DNA of 64,000 nt from Acidobacteriota bacterium (GTDB lineage: Bacteria; Acidobacteriota; Blastocatellia; Pyrinomonadales; Pyrinomonadaceae): contig JADJOS010000005.1 of the NCBI GenBank assembly GCA_016713675.1, forward strand, positions 186,001 to 250,000, read 5' to 3'. Each line of letters opens with the position of its first letter. Within the stretch, counting starts at the first letter, position 1. The notes below the pieces were generated by a model, which was given only the letters and a program-made list of their open reading frames with translations, was not told the DNA's origin and did no database searches. The position numbers and the translations under genes were made by a program. Positions 1 to 7,716 of the stretch are shown here, piece after piece.

Positions 1-1
1 G

Positions 2-160
2 GCGGCATGTTTCTCGTCTGCTCTCGCATATTTCGACGCCTTCCGCACCGAACGCCTCCCCGCAAACCTCATCCAGGCCCAACGCGACTACTTCGGTGCC
101 CACACCTACCAACGGGTAGACAAAGATGGCACTTTTCATACTGACGATTGGGATAAGTAG
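2..160 (+). CDS. gnd: 6-phosphogluconate dehydrogenase, C-terminal end (partial)
   Basis: The window opens inside this gene; 52 codons and a stop remain. The peptide contains FSSALAYFDAFRTERLPANL, then IQAQRDYFGAHTYQR, then a short polar tail. This is the signature C-terminal tail of decarboxylating 6-phosphogluconate dehydrogenase, which reaches into the partner subunit and helps form the substrate site. The enzyme converts 6-phosphogluconate to ribulose 5-phosphate with NADP reduction in the oxidative pentose phosphate pathway. Because the ORF has no start in the window it is easily missed. The frame is fixed by the conserved motif and the TAG at 158-160. Confidence 0.93.
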   Translation, partial: AACFSSALAYFDAFRTERLPANLIQAQRDYFGAHTYQRVDKDGTFHTDDWDK

Positions 161-285
161 CGATCAGCAAGAGTGTCGCATCGCGACGCGTTGAATTTAG
201 CCGTGGGCGTTTGTTCACGGAAAAGTAAAAATATGCGATCTCGTCGCTTGGCGAAGCCTGAAAACGAGCACGGCGCGATATCAAA

Positions 286-516
286 CGACCGCGTAGCAAC
301 ATCTATCGACCGCGAAGCCCGTACAATTGATCGCGTAGCAACTTACAACGACCGCGAAGCTTGATGAATCGACCGCGTAGCTGCATCAAACGACTGCAAA
401 GTTAATTACATTCATTCCGCAGCCGCTTTCGACGACCGCGTAGCCACTTTCATTCACTCCGTAGCTGCTTTCACTCACCAAATAGCGACTTTCAAACATC
501 CCTCACCTGCTTTTGC
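286..516. repeat. 21-bp degenerate tandem repeat array 1
   Basis: Eleven units start every 21 bp from 286 (286, 307, 328 and so on) without indels; the first five and the eighth begin with versions of CGACCGCGTAGC or CGACCGCGAAGC, and later units are more degenerate (for example CACTCCGTAGCTGC). Less certain units may extend upstream to about 265. The array lies between gnd and the gene at 722 and ends exactly where a double-hairpin element begins at 517. A short open frame reads heptads such as IDREART and IDRVATY but is stopped at 364, so coding is unlikely. The 21-bp period equals two turns of B-DNA. Confidence 0.85.
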
Positions 517-583
517 TCCCCTCCTTACTAAGGAGGGGTGGCGTCCCGACGCTTTTGGTCGGGGCGACGGGGTGGTTCTCTCA
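517..583 (+). repeat. Double-hairpin palindromic element, copy A (intergenic)
   Basis: A first perfect 9-bp hairpin (CCCCTCCTT, loop ACT, AAGGAGGGG at 519-539) is followed by a second hairpin (CCCGAC at 546-551 with GTCGGG at 559-564) and a conserved tail ACGGGGTGGTTCTCTC. The same order recurs at 13012-13068 on the plus strand and at 21008-21064 and 61571-61624 on the minus strand, where it lies inside genes. This is the only copy outside a coding region and the longest, because its second hairpin is larger. No transposase is adjacent. Confidence 0.85.
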
Positions 584-721
584 TTCTCGACTCCGAACAC
601 TGGCCACTTTTCACCTTTCACTGTTCACTATTTTCCTTGACAACACCAAAAACAGGCGTATTATCGACTTACCGCAAAATCTTCACGGTAAAAACTATAA
701 TTTGGAGGTTCATAACACCCT

Positions 722-1381
722 ATGAACGATAAAAACCGCAGATACCTTGAGGCAGGCCAGCGTTGCCGTCAATGGATCGTAGATTACGTTGCTCTCATTC
801 CGGTCGGCAGTATGTTCGAAACGAGGACCGGAGAACTCACCGCACAGGTCGATCTGTTAGAGGATCTGGCCGGCGAGATCGAATCTTTCACCGGCGAAGG
901 CCTTTCCGCCACCGATGTCAAAGGCTCAGAACGCATCGACCTGCTCGACATTATGGAAAAGGTCCGCAACGCCGCTCGCGCCGCCGAACCCGCAAATCCC
1001 GGCACCCGCGACCGTTATCGCTACACCACCAATATGTCGCATCAGCTCTTGCTCGCCACAGGCCGGGCATTTGCCGCAGGCGGAGCCGCCGACGAAGCTT
1101 TGCTTCAAAGTTACGGCGCACCCGGCAGCTGGCCCGACCACGTCACCGACGCCTGCAACGCCTTCGAAGCCTCATTCGGCCAACAAGACTCCGCCGTCGG
1201 CAGCCGCATCGCCAAAAATGCCGAGTTCAACGACAAAATGGCCCAAATGATCGCCACCAAAGCCACCGTCGGCCACATGGTCCCAAACTTCTGCACCGGC
1301 AACCCCGGCGCCATCGCCGCCTGGAACTCCGCCGCCCACGTCGAAGCACCGCCAAAGAAAAAGGTGCCACCGACACCTTAG
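722..1381 (+). CDS. Conserved hypothetical protein, 219 aa
   Basis: I do not recognise this family. The start at 722 follows a TTGGAGG ribosome-binding site with suitable spacing. The product has no signal peptide or membrane segment. It is rich in alanine and acidic residues in the first half, has an RDRYRYTTNMSHQLLLA segment near the middle, and ends in a basic/proline tail (PPKKKVPPTP). A short hairpin (AAGGTG/CACCTT, 1361-1379) overlaps the stop. It stands alone downstream of a repeat array and a palindromic element. Confidence 0.7.
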   Translation: MNDKNRRYLEAGQRCRQWIVDYVALIPVGSMFETRTGELTAQVDLLEDLAGEIESFTGEGLSATDVKGSERIDLLDIMEKVRNAARAAEPANPGTRDRYRYTTNMSHQLLLATGRAFAAGGAADEALLQSYGAPGSWPDHVTDACNAFEASFGQQDSAVGSRIAKNAEFNDKMAQMIATKATVGHMVPNFCTGNPGAIAAWNSAAHVEAPPKKKVPPTP

Positions 1382-1531
1382 TTACTATTCAGTTGTTCTC
1401 GAAAGAAAACGACGTTTAGGCTTGCATCATGGGAGAATCTAGCACACGATAGGCTGCGCGGACGAGTCGGGTTCGATACTGACCAGCGTCGACACCGTCC
1501 GAGTTACGATAACAGGATAATGGAGGCCAAA

Positions 1532-1879
1532 ATGGTAAAACTTTCCCGTAAAGCAATTAAAGTCGGCGTCGCAGTCTTTGCTGCCATATTACTATGGGGC
1601 TGTAGTAATGCGTTAACAGAATCTTCCGCAGTCAGAATCCTTCAAAAGAACATGGATGAGCAATACGAAAAATACAAGTCGGATGAGCACCTTAAGGACG
1701 TTGTTGAGCATTTGGTGGTTGAAAGTTGCGAACGTCTGGTCTTAACTGCGGAAACAATGGCCACAGCTCGATGCAAGGTAAGCAGGAAGAATAAGACCAC
1801 TGCAGTTCTACCTGAGGTTGTCTTTGGAAAGAAACCTGACGGTACCTGGACTGTCACGTCTGTAACTAGCGCGTTTTAG
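1532..1879 (+). CDS. Small predicted lipoprotein, 115 aa
   Basis: The N-terminus is a lipoprotein signal: basic residues, a hydrophobic stretch (VGVAVFAAIL) and a lipobox ending LLWGC at about residues 20-24, so the mature protein should start at the lipidated cysteine. The start at 1532 was chosen because GGAGG at 1522-1526 sits five bases upstream; an ATG at 1520 lies before that site. The mature part is about 90 residues, mixed charged, with two further cysteines (ESC and ARC). I recognise no domain. It is followed after 12 bp by another secreted protein, so the two are probably co-transcribed. Confidence 0.72.
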   Translation: MVKLSRKAIKVGVAVFAAILLWGCSNALTESSAVRILQKNMDEQYEKYKSDEHLKDVVEHLVVESCERLVLTAETMATARCKVSRKNKTTAVLPEVVFGKKPDGTWTVTSVTSAF

Positions 1880-1891
1880 CTTGGAGGCAAA

Positions 1892-3013
1892 ATGAAAACC
1901 TTATTCGCCCTAGCAGGCATTCCCGTTATTTGTTTTCTTCTTTGTACAGACACCGTTAAATGTCAAAAGAGACCATTCGTTCGAACAATCGTTGGATCGA
2001 TCTCAGCTTTTGAATGCGGCGATAATTGTTATTTAACGATTATGGACGACTACGGAAAGACACACGTCGGGTTATGCTCGGCTCGTGAATGTGACTCTTG
2101 GGTTGATGAAGCCGTATTGCCAGTTAGTGCGAAAGGAAAACGAGTCAAGATAACGGTTGGTAGGGGTACGCAATTCGACGGTTCTGGTAGAGCCGTAGGC
2201 AAAATGGACGCTTTTACTAAAATCCAGTACTTGCCGGATACGCTAACGACTATTAGTTCGGACTGTAGGTATTGCGGAACTTGGAAATATACTGCTGAGG
2301 GAAACATGTTTCAAGGCCAAACAGGTTATCTAAGAGTATCGCAAGAGGGCAAAGCTCGGTTTAAGCTTCTTACCGGGTTTCCTGACCTAGCAGGTCAAAT
2401 CGAATGGACTGACTTCGAAATCAAGAATTCGAATGGCATTTACCTAACAGAGGTGGGCGGAAAGTTAACTGGAAGATTTGTTTCACCCAACTTTCTCCCC
2501 ACCCGTTGGCAGGATTATTCTTACCGCATAACTTGTGCTCTTAGATCCGACGGCAAAATGGATTATTCAGTTTGGTCTTCACCTGGTGCTAAAGCTGTAG
2601 GGCCTAGCACGACGGAACGTTTCGTTGCAACGAGAATTCAAAAGACTAAATCGGAACTTCCAAAAGCCGCTGGGACAAATTCGATGACTGGAACGGTAAT
2701 TGATAACCCAACGGGAATTTGTGGCGTAGGCGAGCTTATCGTATTCTGGTCCGCTATTATTATCAAAGTTGGCGACGAGAGATACTATGTTGCTACCTAT
2801 GACCCCTGTGTTCTAAATTCTGGTAAGCCTACTGCTTTTTCGGCGAAGACAGTTGGGTCAGTTGAACGGGTCGGAAGCACCGTGCAAGTATTCTACTCGA
2901 GGAGAGCCCCGGATACGCGCTCGACCCGCCTAGACTTGGAAGGCCGTCCGAAAGTATTCGAGGGATACGATGGTGAACTTACGGCAACTAGGATTGTTGA
3001 AGTGAAAGAATAA
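1892..3013 (+). CDS. Secreted hypothetical protein, 373 aa
   Basis: A TTGGAGGC ribosome-binding site precedes the start. The first 25 residues (MKTLFALAGIPVICFLLC...) are a signal peptide. The mature protein has several paired cysteines (ECGDNC, CSAREC, DCRYC), suggesting disulfides and an extracytoplasmic location. It has two halves: an N-terminal part with a short OB-like stretch (TIVGSISAFECGDNCYLTIMD) and a C-terminal part starting near SMTGTVIDNPTGICGVG that repeats the same kind of pattern. I do not recognise a named family. It probably shares an operon with the lipoprotein just upstream. Confidence 0.72.
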   Translation: MKTLFALAGIPVICFLLCTDTVKCQKRPFVRTIVGSISAFECGDNCYLTIMDDYGKTHVGLCSARECDSWVDEAVLPVSAKGKRVKITVGRGTQFDGSGRAVGKMDAFTKIQYLPDTLTTISSDCRYCGTWKYTAEGNMFQGQTGYLRVSQEGKARFKLLTGFPDLAGQIEWTDFEIKNSNGIYLTEVGGKLTGRFVSPNFLPTRWQDYSYRITCALRSDGKMDYSVWSSPGAKAVGPSTTERFVATRIQKTKSELPKAAGTNSMTGTVIDNPTGICGVGELIVFWSAIIIKVGDERYYVATYDPCVLNSGKPTAFSAKTVGSVERVGSTVQVFYSRRAPDTRSTRLDLEGRPKVFEGYDGELTATRIVEVKE

Positions 3014-3229
3014 AAGTTACTCAATCGCCTGTACGCCTAGGTTCCCAGTTATCGTTGACGACGTCTTTCGCCTAAACCATCTATGTAAGCATCATGATCG
3101 ATACTTAACTTCACCGATTTCTGCAACAATGTAATTCGGCGTGGCGTTTATATTTGCGGAGGATATTTTCTCGATGACTGCGAAGGAACATAATTCCGGA
3201 GCCTGATACCCCAATTCTTTCGACGAAAG

Positions 3230-3604
3230 CTATTCTTCGTTACTTCTGATCTTTTCAACTAATCCTCGTATTTCGGCGGTGGCGGGTGCGTCTGGGTGGT
3301 CTTGCTCCACGTATTCGAGTACCATCTCGGCCCGTTCTTCGAGGTCGAGCATCGTCAGGTCGAGGTCGTTTTGGGCATCGACAAGAGCGACGGCCGAGGC
3401 GTACTCATCAGCTAGGGCCTTTTCCATCTTAGGTATTCTAATTTCCATCTCGGCGAGGTCAGCCAAAAACGGGACGAGCGGCTCCTTCGGCAGAATGCCC
3501 GCCGCGAGATTTGCTTTCGCAATTGCGATCGCCGCTTTAAGGTCATCGAGCCGCTTCGCGGCCTCGGTGTAGCCGCTTTCGCCGAGATGTTTTTGAAGGT
3601 CCAT
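3230..3604 (-). CDS. Small helical protein, paralogue of 4451-4792
   Basis: 124 residues, strongly charged and helical, with no signal peptide. The start follows GAAGGAAAAG. The second half (ALADEYASAVALVDAQNDLD) aligns with ALAAEYESTVRIVDTRNDLE in the gene at 4451-4792, and both begin with a G-Y-T segment near residues 10-14. They are therefore paralogues separated by a nitroreductase gene. A third decayed copy lies at 5372-5419. Function unknown; the pattern suggests a coiled-coil or helical-bundle protein. Confidence 0.7.
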   Translation of the reverse strand: MDLQKHLGESGYTEAAKRLDDLKAAIAIAKANLAAGILPKEPLVPFLADLAEMEIRIPKMEKALADEYASAVALVDAQNDLDLTMLDLEERAEMVLEYVEQDHPDAPATAEIRGLVEKIRSNEE

Positions 3605-3690
3605 AGCTTTTCCTTCGAAAATTATGCCGCTAAATCATTCAAAAAACTAACGCCGTCTTCGCTACCGGCCGCAAGAGGCGATCGGCTATG

Positions 3691-4359
3691 TCATATAACC
3701 TGCATGATTTCGTCGAGCGGCTTTCGCTTGATGTCGGGGACTCTTGCGTCGTCAGCGGGATAGCCGACGGGGATCAGGACGAACGGTACTTCGTTCTTTG
3801 GGCGTCCGAGTATCTCTTGCAGGAACTTCATCGGCGAGGGCGTGTGCGTCAGCGTCGCGAGGCCCATATTATGAAGTGCGGCGAGTAATAAACCGACCGC
3901 GATACCGACCGATTCCTGCGAGTAATACGTCGGCTCGCTCTCGCCTGCTTCGACTATCGTCGTGATGCGAAATACTACGATCAGATAAGGTGCGATCTCG
4001 AGAAAAGGCTTGTGCTCGTCAGTGCCGAGCGGTGCAAGACGCCGCAGCCATTTGTCGCTCATTCGATGGTGGTAGCTCTCGTGTTCCTCGACCTCGGCGG
4101 CCTCGCGTATCTTCGACTTGACTTGCGGGTCACGAACCACGACAAACCGCCAGGGCTGCAAATTTGCCCCCGAAGGCGCCGTCCCAGCCGTCGCGATGGC
4201 TCGTTCGATCAGCTCGATCGGCACATCGCGGTCCGAATATTCCCTGACCGTTCGCCGCCGAGCGATCAACTCAAAGAATCGCCGTGCCCTCTCAAGCTGC
4301 TCGTCCGGTTCGACCTCAACAAACTCAAGAGGATTGAATTTCGGTGATGCATGTTCCAT
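3691..4359 (-). CDS. Nitroreductase-family protein, iodotyrosine deiodinase-like
   Basis: A 222-residue FMN-dependent nitroreductase-fold protein. Visible motifs are RRRTVREYSDR near the N-terminus (FMN phosphate-binding arginines), GTAPSGANLQPWRFVVV (FMN contact and dimer interface), and near the C-terminus GLATLTHTPSPMKFLQEILGRP followed by PVGYPADDA. The LTHTPSPM block and the length match the iodotyrosine deiodinase/BluB side of the superfamily, whose members perform reductive dehalogenation or flavin chemistry; the substrate cannot be told here. Start: the first ATG is at 4359, and a TTG at 4380 would add seven residues without a clear ribosome-binding site. Confidence 0.87.
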   Translation of the reverse strand: MEHASPKFNPLEFVEVEPDEQLERARRFFELIARRRTVREYSDRDVPIELIERAIATAGTAPSGANLQPWRFVVVRDPQVKSKIREAAEVEEHESYHHRMSDKWLRRLAPLGTDEHKPFLEIAPYLIVVFRITTIVEAGESEPTYYSQESVGIAVGLLLAALHNMGLATLTHTPSPMKFLQEILGRPKNEVPFVLIPVGYPADDARVPDIKRKPLDEIMQVI

Positions 4360-4450
4360 ATTGGTCGATTCGCCCGTCAACAGAGCGTACTACTTCTCCA
4401 AACACCTAGCAATTTCTTTCTGACAGTCGTCCGTCATGCGGGCGGTGGCG

Positions 4451-4792
4451 TCATTTAAGATCGCCGAATACCGAGCGGATCTTGGCGGCTTGTTCGGGGT
4501 CGGTTTCTTCGAGTTGTTCGGCGGCGAGTTCGAGTTGTTCCTGGGTTTGCAGGAGTGCGAATTCGAGGTCGTTGCGGGTATCGACGATCCTGACCGTTGA
4601 TTCGTACTCAGCGGCTAGGGCGGCGGCTTCGTCGATGACCGCCTTCTCGAATTCAAGCATTTCCGGCGGCAACGCGTTACCGCTTAGCTCAAACTCTCGC
4701 CTCGCGTTCTCGACCAGCCGCATGTCCCGCTCGTTGTCCGCCAGCCGCTTCGTGTATCCGCTCCTTTCAAGCCTTTCCTCTAATGTATTCAC
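4451..4792 (-). CDS. Small helical protein, paralogue of 3230-3604
   Basis: I start this at the GTG at 4792 because GGAGG lies just upstream (AGCGGAGGAATCA then GTG); the longer ATG-initiated frame to 4858 would add 22 residues that do not align with the paralogue. The 113-residue product begins VNTLEERLERSGYTKR and contains ALAAEYESTVRIVDTRNDLE, matching the gene at 3230-3604. It is acidic, helical and cytoplasmic in appearance. The DNA at its 5' end is repeated at 5372-5419 as an isolated remnant. Function unknown. Confidence 0.68.
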   Translation of the reverse strand: MNTLEERLERSGYTKRLADNERDMRLVENARREFELSGNALPPEMLEFEKAVIDEAAALAAEYESTVRIVDTRNDLEFALLQTQEQLELAAEQLEETDPEQAAKIRSVFGDLK

Positions 4793-4922
4793 TGATTCCT
4801 CCGCTGTGTGGCATTTGCGATCATATCGCGACACGCGCTTTTCTCTTGCGTATTCCATGGTAAATCGCTAGAATCGCTGAGACATCCCTTCTGTCAGATA
4901 GATTATATAATAACGGAGAATG

Positions 4923-5282
4923 ATGATTATGAGTTTCAGCAGCAAATTGTTCAGAATGAGTGTGTTAAGTGCATTTCTCGTTTTGATGAGTTTTTCCGCC
5001 ACCTATGCCCAGGATGGTGAAGTTAGTTTCACGGTTTACAACAAAACGAACTCGCGTATCACGAGACTGCTCGTTGCCGAGCCGGGCAAGAAAACATGGA
5101 GCTACTTTGACATCGGAAAGGGTATCGCTCCGGGCGGCTCAATGGTACTGGCCTGGGATAAATCAGCCTACAACGAAGATTGCGTACAGTGGATAAAAGC
5201 CGTGTATGCGGACAAATCGCAATCCCCCGCGGTCAAGTTCGACTTCTGCGAAGACGATCTCGAGTTGGAATTCACGGAATAA
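4923..5282 (+). CDS. Small secreted protein, about 119 aa
   Basis: Three ATG codons lie close together (4920, 4923, 4929); CGGAGA at 4913-4918 favours 4923 or 4929. The N-terminus is a signal peptide ending SATYAQ. The mature 90 residues contain VSFTVYNKTNSRITRLLVAE, then PGKKTWSYFDIGKGIAPGGS, a small beta-rich domain with two cysteines (DCVQW and FCED). This pattern (polypeptide responding to phosphate-like 'PG..W' motif, conserved DCxW) recurs in small periplasmic proteins of unknown role. A strong rho-independent terminator follows 24 bp after the stop, so it is a single-gene or end-of-operon unit. Confidence 0.73.
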   Translation: MIMSFSSKLFRMSVLSAFLVLMSFSATYAQDGEVSFTVYNKTNSRITRLLVAEPGKKTWSYFDIGKGIAPGGSMVLAWDKSAYNEDCVQWIKAVYADKSQSPAVKFDFCEDDLELEFTE

Positions 5283-5306
5283 GCAAACACTTTCTCCAAA
5301 ATAAGC

Positions 5307-5346
5307 AAGGCCGGCCGAATTTCAACATTCGTCCGGCCTTTCTGTT
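5307..5346 (+). terminator. Rho-independent terminator
   Basis: AAGGCCGGCCGAAT (5307-5320) pairs with ATTCGTCCGGCCTT (5327-5340) with one mismatch and a six-base loop, followed by TCTGTTT. It ends the small secreted-protein gene. Confidence 0.85.
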
Positions 5347-5371
5347 TGATCGCCCGACTTCAATACTGCTT

Positions 5372-5419
5372 CTTTCAAGCCATCCCTCTGAGGTATTCAC
5401 CAATGCCTCCATTATGTGG
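5372..5419 (-). pseudogene. Remnant of a third copy of the small helical-protein gene (5' end)
   Basis: This 48-bp stretch aligns without gaps to 4764-4811, the ribosome-binding site and first codons of the gene at 4451-4792, with roughly ten mismatches. On the minus strand it reads GTG AAT ACC TCA GAG GGA TGG CTT GAA AG (VNTSEGWLER) against VNTLEERLER. Homology stops abruptly on the downstream side. It is a truncated copy, not a gene. Confidence 0.65.
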
Positions 5420-5461
5420 TCTATGGTAAGATACCGCGAAAAGCTCAAGGAGAGAGACGAT

Positions 5462-5923
5462 ATGGCGTATCCAAACATATTCGACAAAGAGGTTGCGGAC
5501 GGAGTTATCGCGAGGCTGAATACTTTGACGCCGGAGTCGCAGCGGCAGTGGGGCAAGATGGACGTTGCGAGGATGTTCGCACATTGCAATGTCGCGTATG
5601 AGTGCATCTACGAGCCGGACAAGCATCCGAAGCCGAAATTTCCGATGAGTTTTATACTCAAATACATCGTTGCTCCGATCGTCGTCGGAGAAAAACCGCC
5701 CAAGAGGAATTCGCCTACGGGCCCGCAGTTCATTATCGCCGACGAACGCGAGTTCGAACGCGAACGATCGCGACTCATCGATTACATAAACCGAACGACC
5801 GAGCTTGGCGAAGCAGAGTTCGACGGCAAAGAATCGCACTCTTTCGGCGTGCTGAACAAGACGCAGTGGTCGAATATGCTCTATAAGCACCTCGATCATC
5901 ACTTGCAGCAATTCGGGGCTTAG
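5462..5923 (+). CDS. DUF1569 family protein (DinB-like fold)
   Basis: 153 residues. The start at 5462 has AAGGAGAG upstream; a longer frame from 5180 overlaps the preceding gene and the terminator and is not real. Conserved features are RQWGKMDVARMFAHCNVAYE near residues 27-46, PTGPQFIIADEREFERERSR in the middle, and HSFGVLNKTQWSNMLYKHLDHHLQQFG at the C-terminus. The paired histidines (HC and LDHHLQQFG) are the likely metal ligands of the DinB/DUF1569 four-helix bundle. The biochemical role of this family is not established. Confidence 0.82.
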   Translation: MAYPNIFDKEVADGVIARLNTLTPESQRQWGKMDVARMFAHCNVAYECIYEPDKHPKPKFPMSFILKYIVAPIVVGEKPPKRNSPTGPQFIIADEREFERERSRLIDYINRTTELGEAEFDGKESHSFGVLNKTQWSNMLYKHLDHHLQQFGA

Positions 5924-5932
5924 GGGCAGGAG

Positions 5933-6008
5933 TTAACCGCGAAACAGGCGAAAAGAGCTAAATAAAAAGATCATTTGTTCGTACATTTCGCGTATTTAGC
6001 GGTTAATA
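5933..6008. repeat. Imperfect inverted repeat between convergent genes
   Basis: TTAACCGCGAAA at the left is mirrored by GCGGTTAA at the right, with TTTCGCG and CTAAATA/TATTTAG inside. Similar CGCGAAA-rich inverted repeats occur at 7632-7708 and 19863-19941, each in a gap between genes. It may also act as a bidirectional terminator for the DUF1569 and lpxC genes. Confidence 0.5.
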
Positions 6009-6012
6009 GTTC

Positions 6013-6867
6013 TTAGTCTTCCTGTTCGACGATCTCCCAGGCGTGTTCGGCTTTTAGAAGTTTGGACATAAGGGAAGCGTGAACGGCGTGGCCGCTTTTT
6101 TCGGCAGTGATCTTGCCCTCGATCGGCATACCAAGCAGGGCGAGATCGCCGATGATGTCGAGGATCTTGTGACGGACGAATTCGTCGTCAAAACGCAGCG
6201 GCGTTTCGTTGAGCATGCCGTTTTCCGTGAGGACGATAGCGTTATCGAGCGAACCGCCGAGTGCGAGATTTGCTTTTCGCAGCATCTCGATCTCGTGTGT
6301 AAAGCCGAATGTCCGTGCCGACGCTATTTCGCGGCCAAATGAGCCGTTATTAAAGACGAATTTCAGATGCTGCCGTTCGATGAACGGATGAGGGAAGTCG
6401 ATGACGCAGTCGATCTCAAATCTATCCGCCGGTTCGATAGACATCTTGCGGTCGCCTTGGCTGTATTCGACGCGTTCGAGAATTCGCAGGATGTGCCGCC
6501 GAGAATGTTGCTCGACGACGCCCGCGTTTTCGATCAGCTCGATGAAATTCTCGCTCGAACCGTCCATGATCGGTATCTCGATGTTGTCGAGATCTATAAA
6601 ACAATTGTCGACGCCTGATCCTCGCAATGCGGACAACAAATGTTCGCACGTTGATAGAACAACACCTCGCCGCATCAACGTGGTCGCGTAGCTGCAGTGC
6701 GAGATGTATTCGACCGAAGCCGGTATCTCAAAATCATCGAGGTCCGTCCGTACAAAGATATAACCGGTGTTCTCCGGTGCCGGCCGCAGCCTCATGTTTA
6801 CCTCGACACCGGTATGCAGCCCGACGCCGGTGATCTCAATTTGATTAGCAATAGTGGTCTGGTTCAT
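6013..6867 (-). CDS. lpxC: UDP-3-O-acyl-N-acetylglucosamine deacetylase
   Basis: 284 residues, slightly shorter than the usual 300-305. This zinc enzyme catalyses the first committed step of lipid A synthesis in the cytoplasm, so the organism should make a lipopolysaccharide-type outer membrane. Motifs: GVGLHTG near residue 14-20, CEHLLSAL with catalytic Glu75 and zinc ligand His76, SARTFGF near 183-189 in the hydrophobic passage, RHKILDIIGDLALLG with zinc ligands His233 and Asp237, and SGHAVH with general acid His260. All key residues are present. It stands alone here, without ftsZ or other lpx genes. Confidence 0.96.
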   Translation of the reverse strand: MNQTTIANQIEITGVGLHTGVEVNMRLRPAPENTGYIFVRTDLDDFEIPASVEYISHCSYATTLMRRGVVLSTCEHLLSALRGSGVDNCFIDLDNIEIPIMDGSSENFIELIENAGVVEQHSRRHILRILERVEYSQGDRKMSIEPADRFEIDCVIDFPHPFIERQHLKFVFNNGSFGREIASARTFGFTHEIEMLRKANLALGGSLDNAIVLTENGMLNETPLRFDDEFVRHKILDIIGDLALLGMPIEGKITAEKSGHAVHASLMSKLLKAEHAWEIVEQED

Positions 6868-7043
6868 TTCTCAAAATTTTCATTACAAGTTCTATGCCAA
6901 TAGGCCGGTAAAGCAATTTCAAGGTATTTCCCAGTGTTTTATCCGTGTGATCGGTGGCAAAATCACCTTTATGTTGCGTTCCCGCCACATTGATGTCTCG
7001 GATTTACTATTAACGATCCACGATTTACAATTAGTCATTAATT

Positions 7044-7628
7044 ATGGCAATAGAAACCGCCGGCCAAAAGGCCGCGAAAGTAACTAAGATACGTATTGAT
7101 AATGGGTCGACGTTGACGATTCCTAAGGATACGGAGGCGACGATAAACAAGATCCTCGATTTTCTGCCGGTCGAACAATACCGCGGCGTAGAAAAGATCA
7201 AACTCGTCGACTTTATCAACGATCCCCGGCTTAAGAACATGGACACGCCGCTAAAGGGCGACTTACCAGGGCTTTATCATCCGCGGGCAGGCAATCAGGC
7301 TCCGTGGTTCGAGATGTCGATGGGGGCGTTGCTTCAGCCGACCGAGACATATATCAAAAAATTCATGGCAAAGAGCTCGTTCAAGGGCAACATTGCGGGG
7401 TTGATGTTCTCACTCGTCGGGCAGCATTATTACCTGACCCAGAAGCATTCGATCAAACGTACAGCCCTCGAACCGCAGATCCGTCAGTACGCCGAAAAGA
7501 ACCTAAAGGTCTGGAGCGAAAAACAATCCGAAGGCAGTTTTCGTGCGAAACTCTTCAAGCCGTTCCGCCCATACCTCGAACGATGGGCAAAATGGCTGAA
7601 TAAAAAGGCAGCGGAATCTAAGAAATAA
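7044..7628 (+). CDS. Conserved hypothetical protein, 194 aa
   Basis: No confident family. The N-terminus has VTKIRIDNGSTLTIPKDTEA; the middle has a segment where small zinc metallopeptidase-like proteins often carry HExxH, but here it reads SLVGQHYYLTQKHS, lacking the glutamate. The C-terminus is basic (AKWLNKKAAESKK). A metallopeptidase-like ancestry is a guess from the order of segments (GLYHPR, then LMFSLVGQHYY, then KHSIKRTALEPQIRQYAEKNL), not a finding. No signal peptide. It is monocistronic, flanked by inverted repeats. Confidence 0.66.
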   Translation: MAIETAGQKAAKVTKIRIDNGSTLTIPKDTEATINKILDFLPVEQYRGVEKIKLVDFINDPRLKNMDTPLKGDLPGLYHPRAGNQAPWFEMSMGALLQPTETYIKKFMAKSSFKGNIAGLMFSLVGQHYYLTQKHSIKRTALEPQIRQYAEKNLKVWSEKQSEGSFRAKLFKPFRPYLERWAKWLNKKAAESKK

Positions 7629-7631
7629 GGC

Positions 7632-7708
7632 ATTATCGCCGCGAAGAAGCGCGAAAGGCGCAAAGTAAACAAAGCTTCTGCGCACTTTGTGCCTTTTCGC
7701 GGCAAATT
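7632..7708. repeat. Inverted repeat with GCCGCGAA arms
   Basis: GCCGCGAA near 7640 pairs with TTCGCGGC near 7696, and GGCGCAAAG pairs with CTTTGTGCC inside. It separates the hypothetical gene at 7044 from the EVE-domain gene and could end transcription of the former. It resembles the CGCGAAA-type repeats at 5933 and 19863. Confidence 0.6.
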
Positions 7709-7716
7709 ACAAAACT

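Noticed and set aside
286..516. CRISPR array
   Set aside because: Units are contiguous, degenerate and 21 bp long with no spacers, and no cas gene is present. The same holds for the other arrays.
5180..5461. N-terminal extension of the DUF1569 gene
   Set aside because: It overlaps the preceding gene and a terminator; AAGGAGAG next to ATG 5462 marks the true start.
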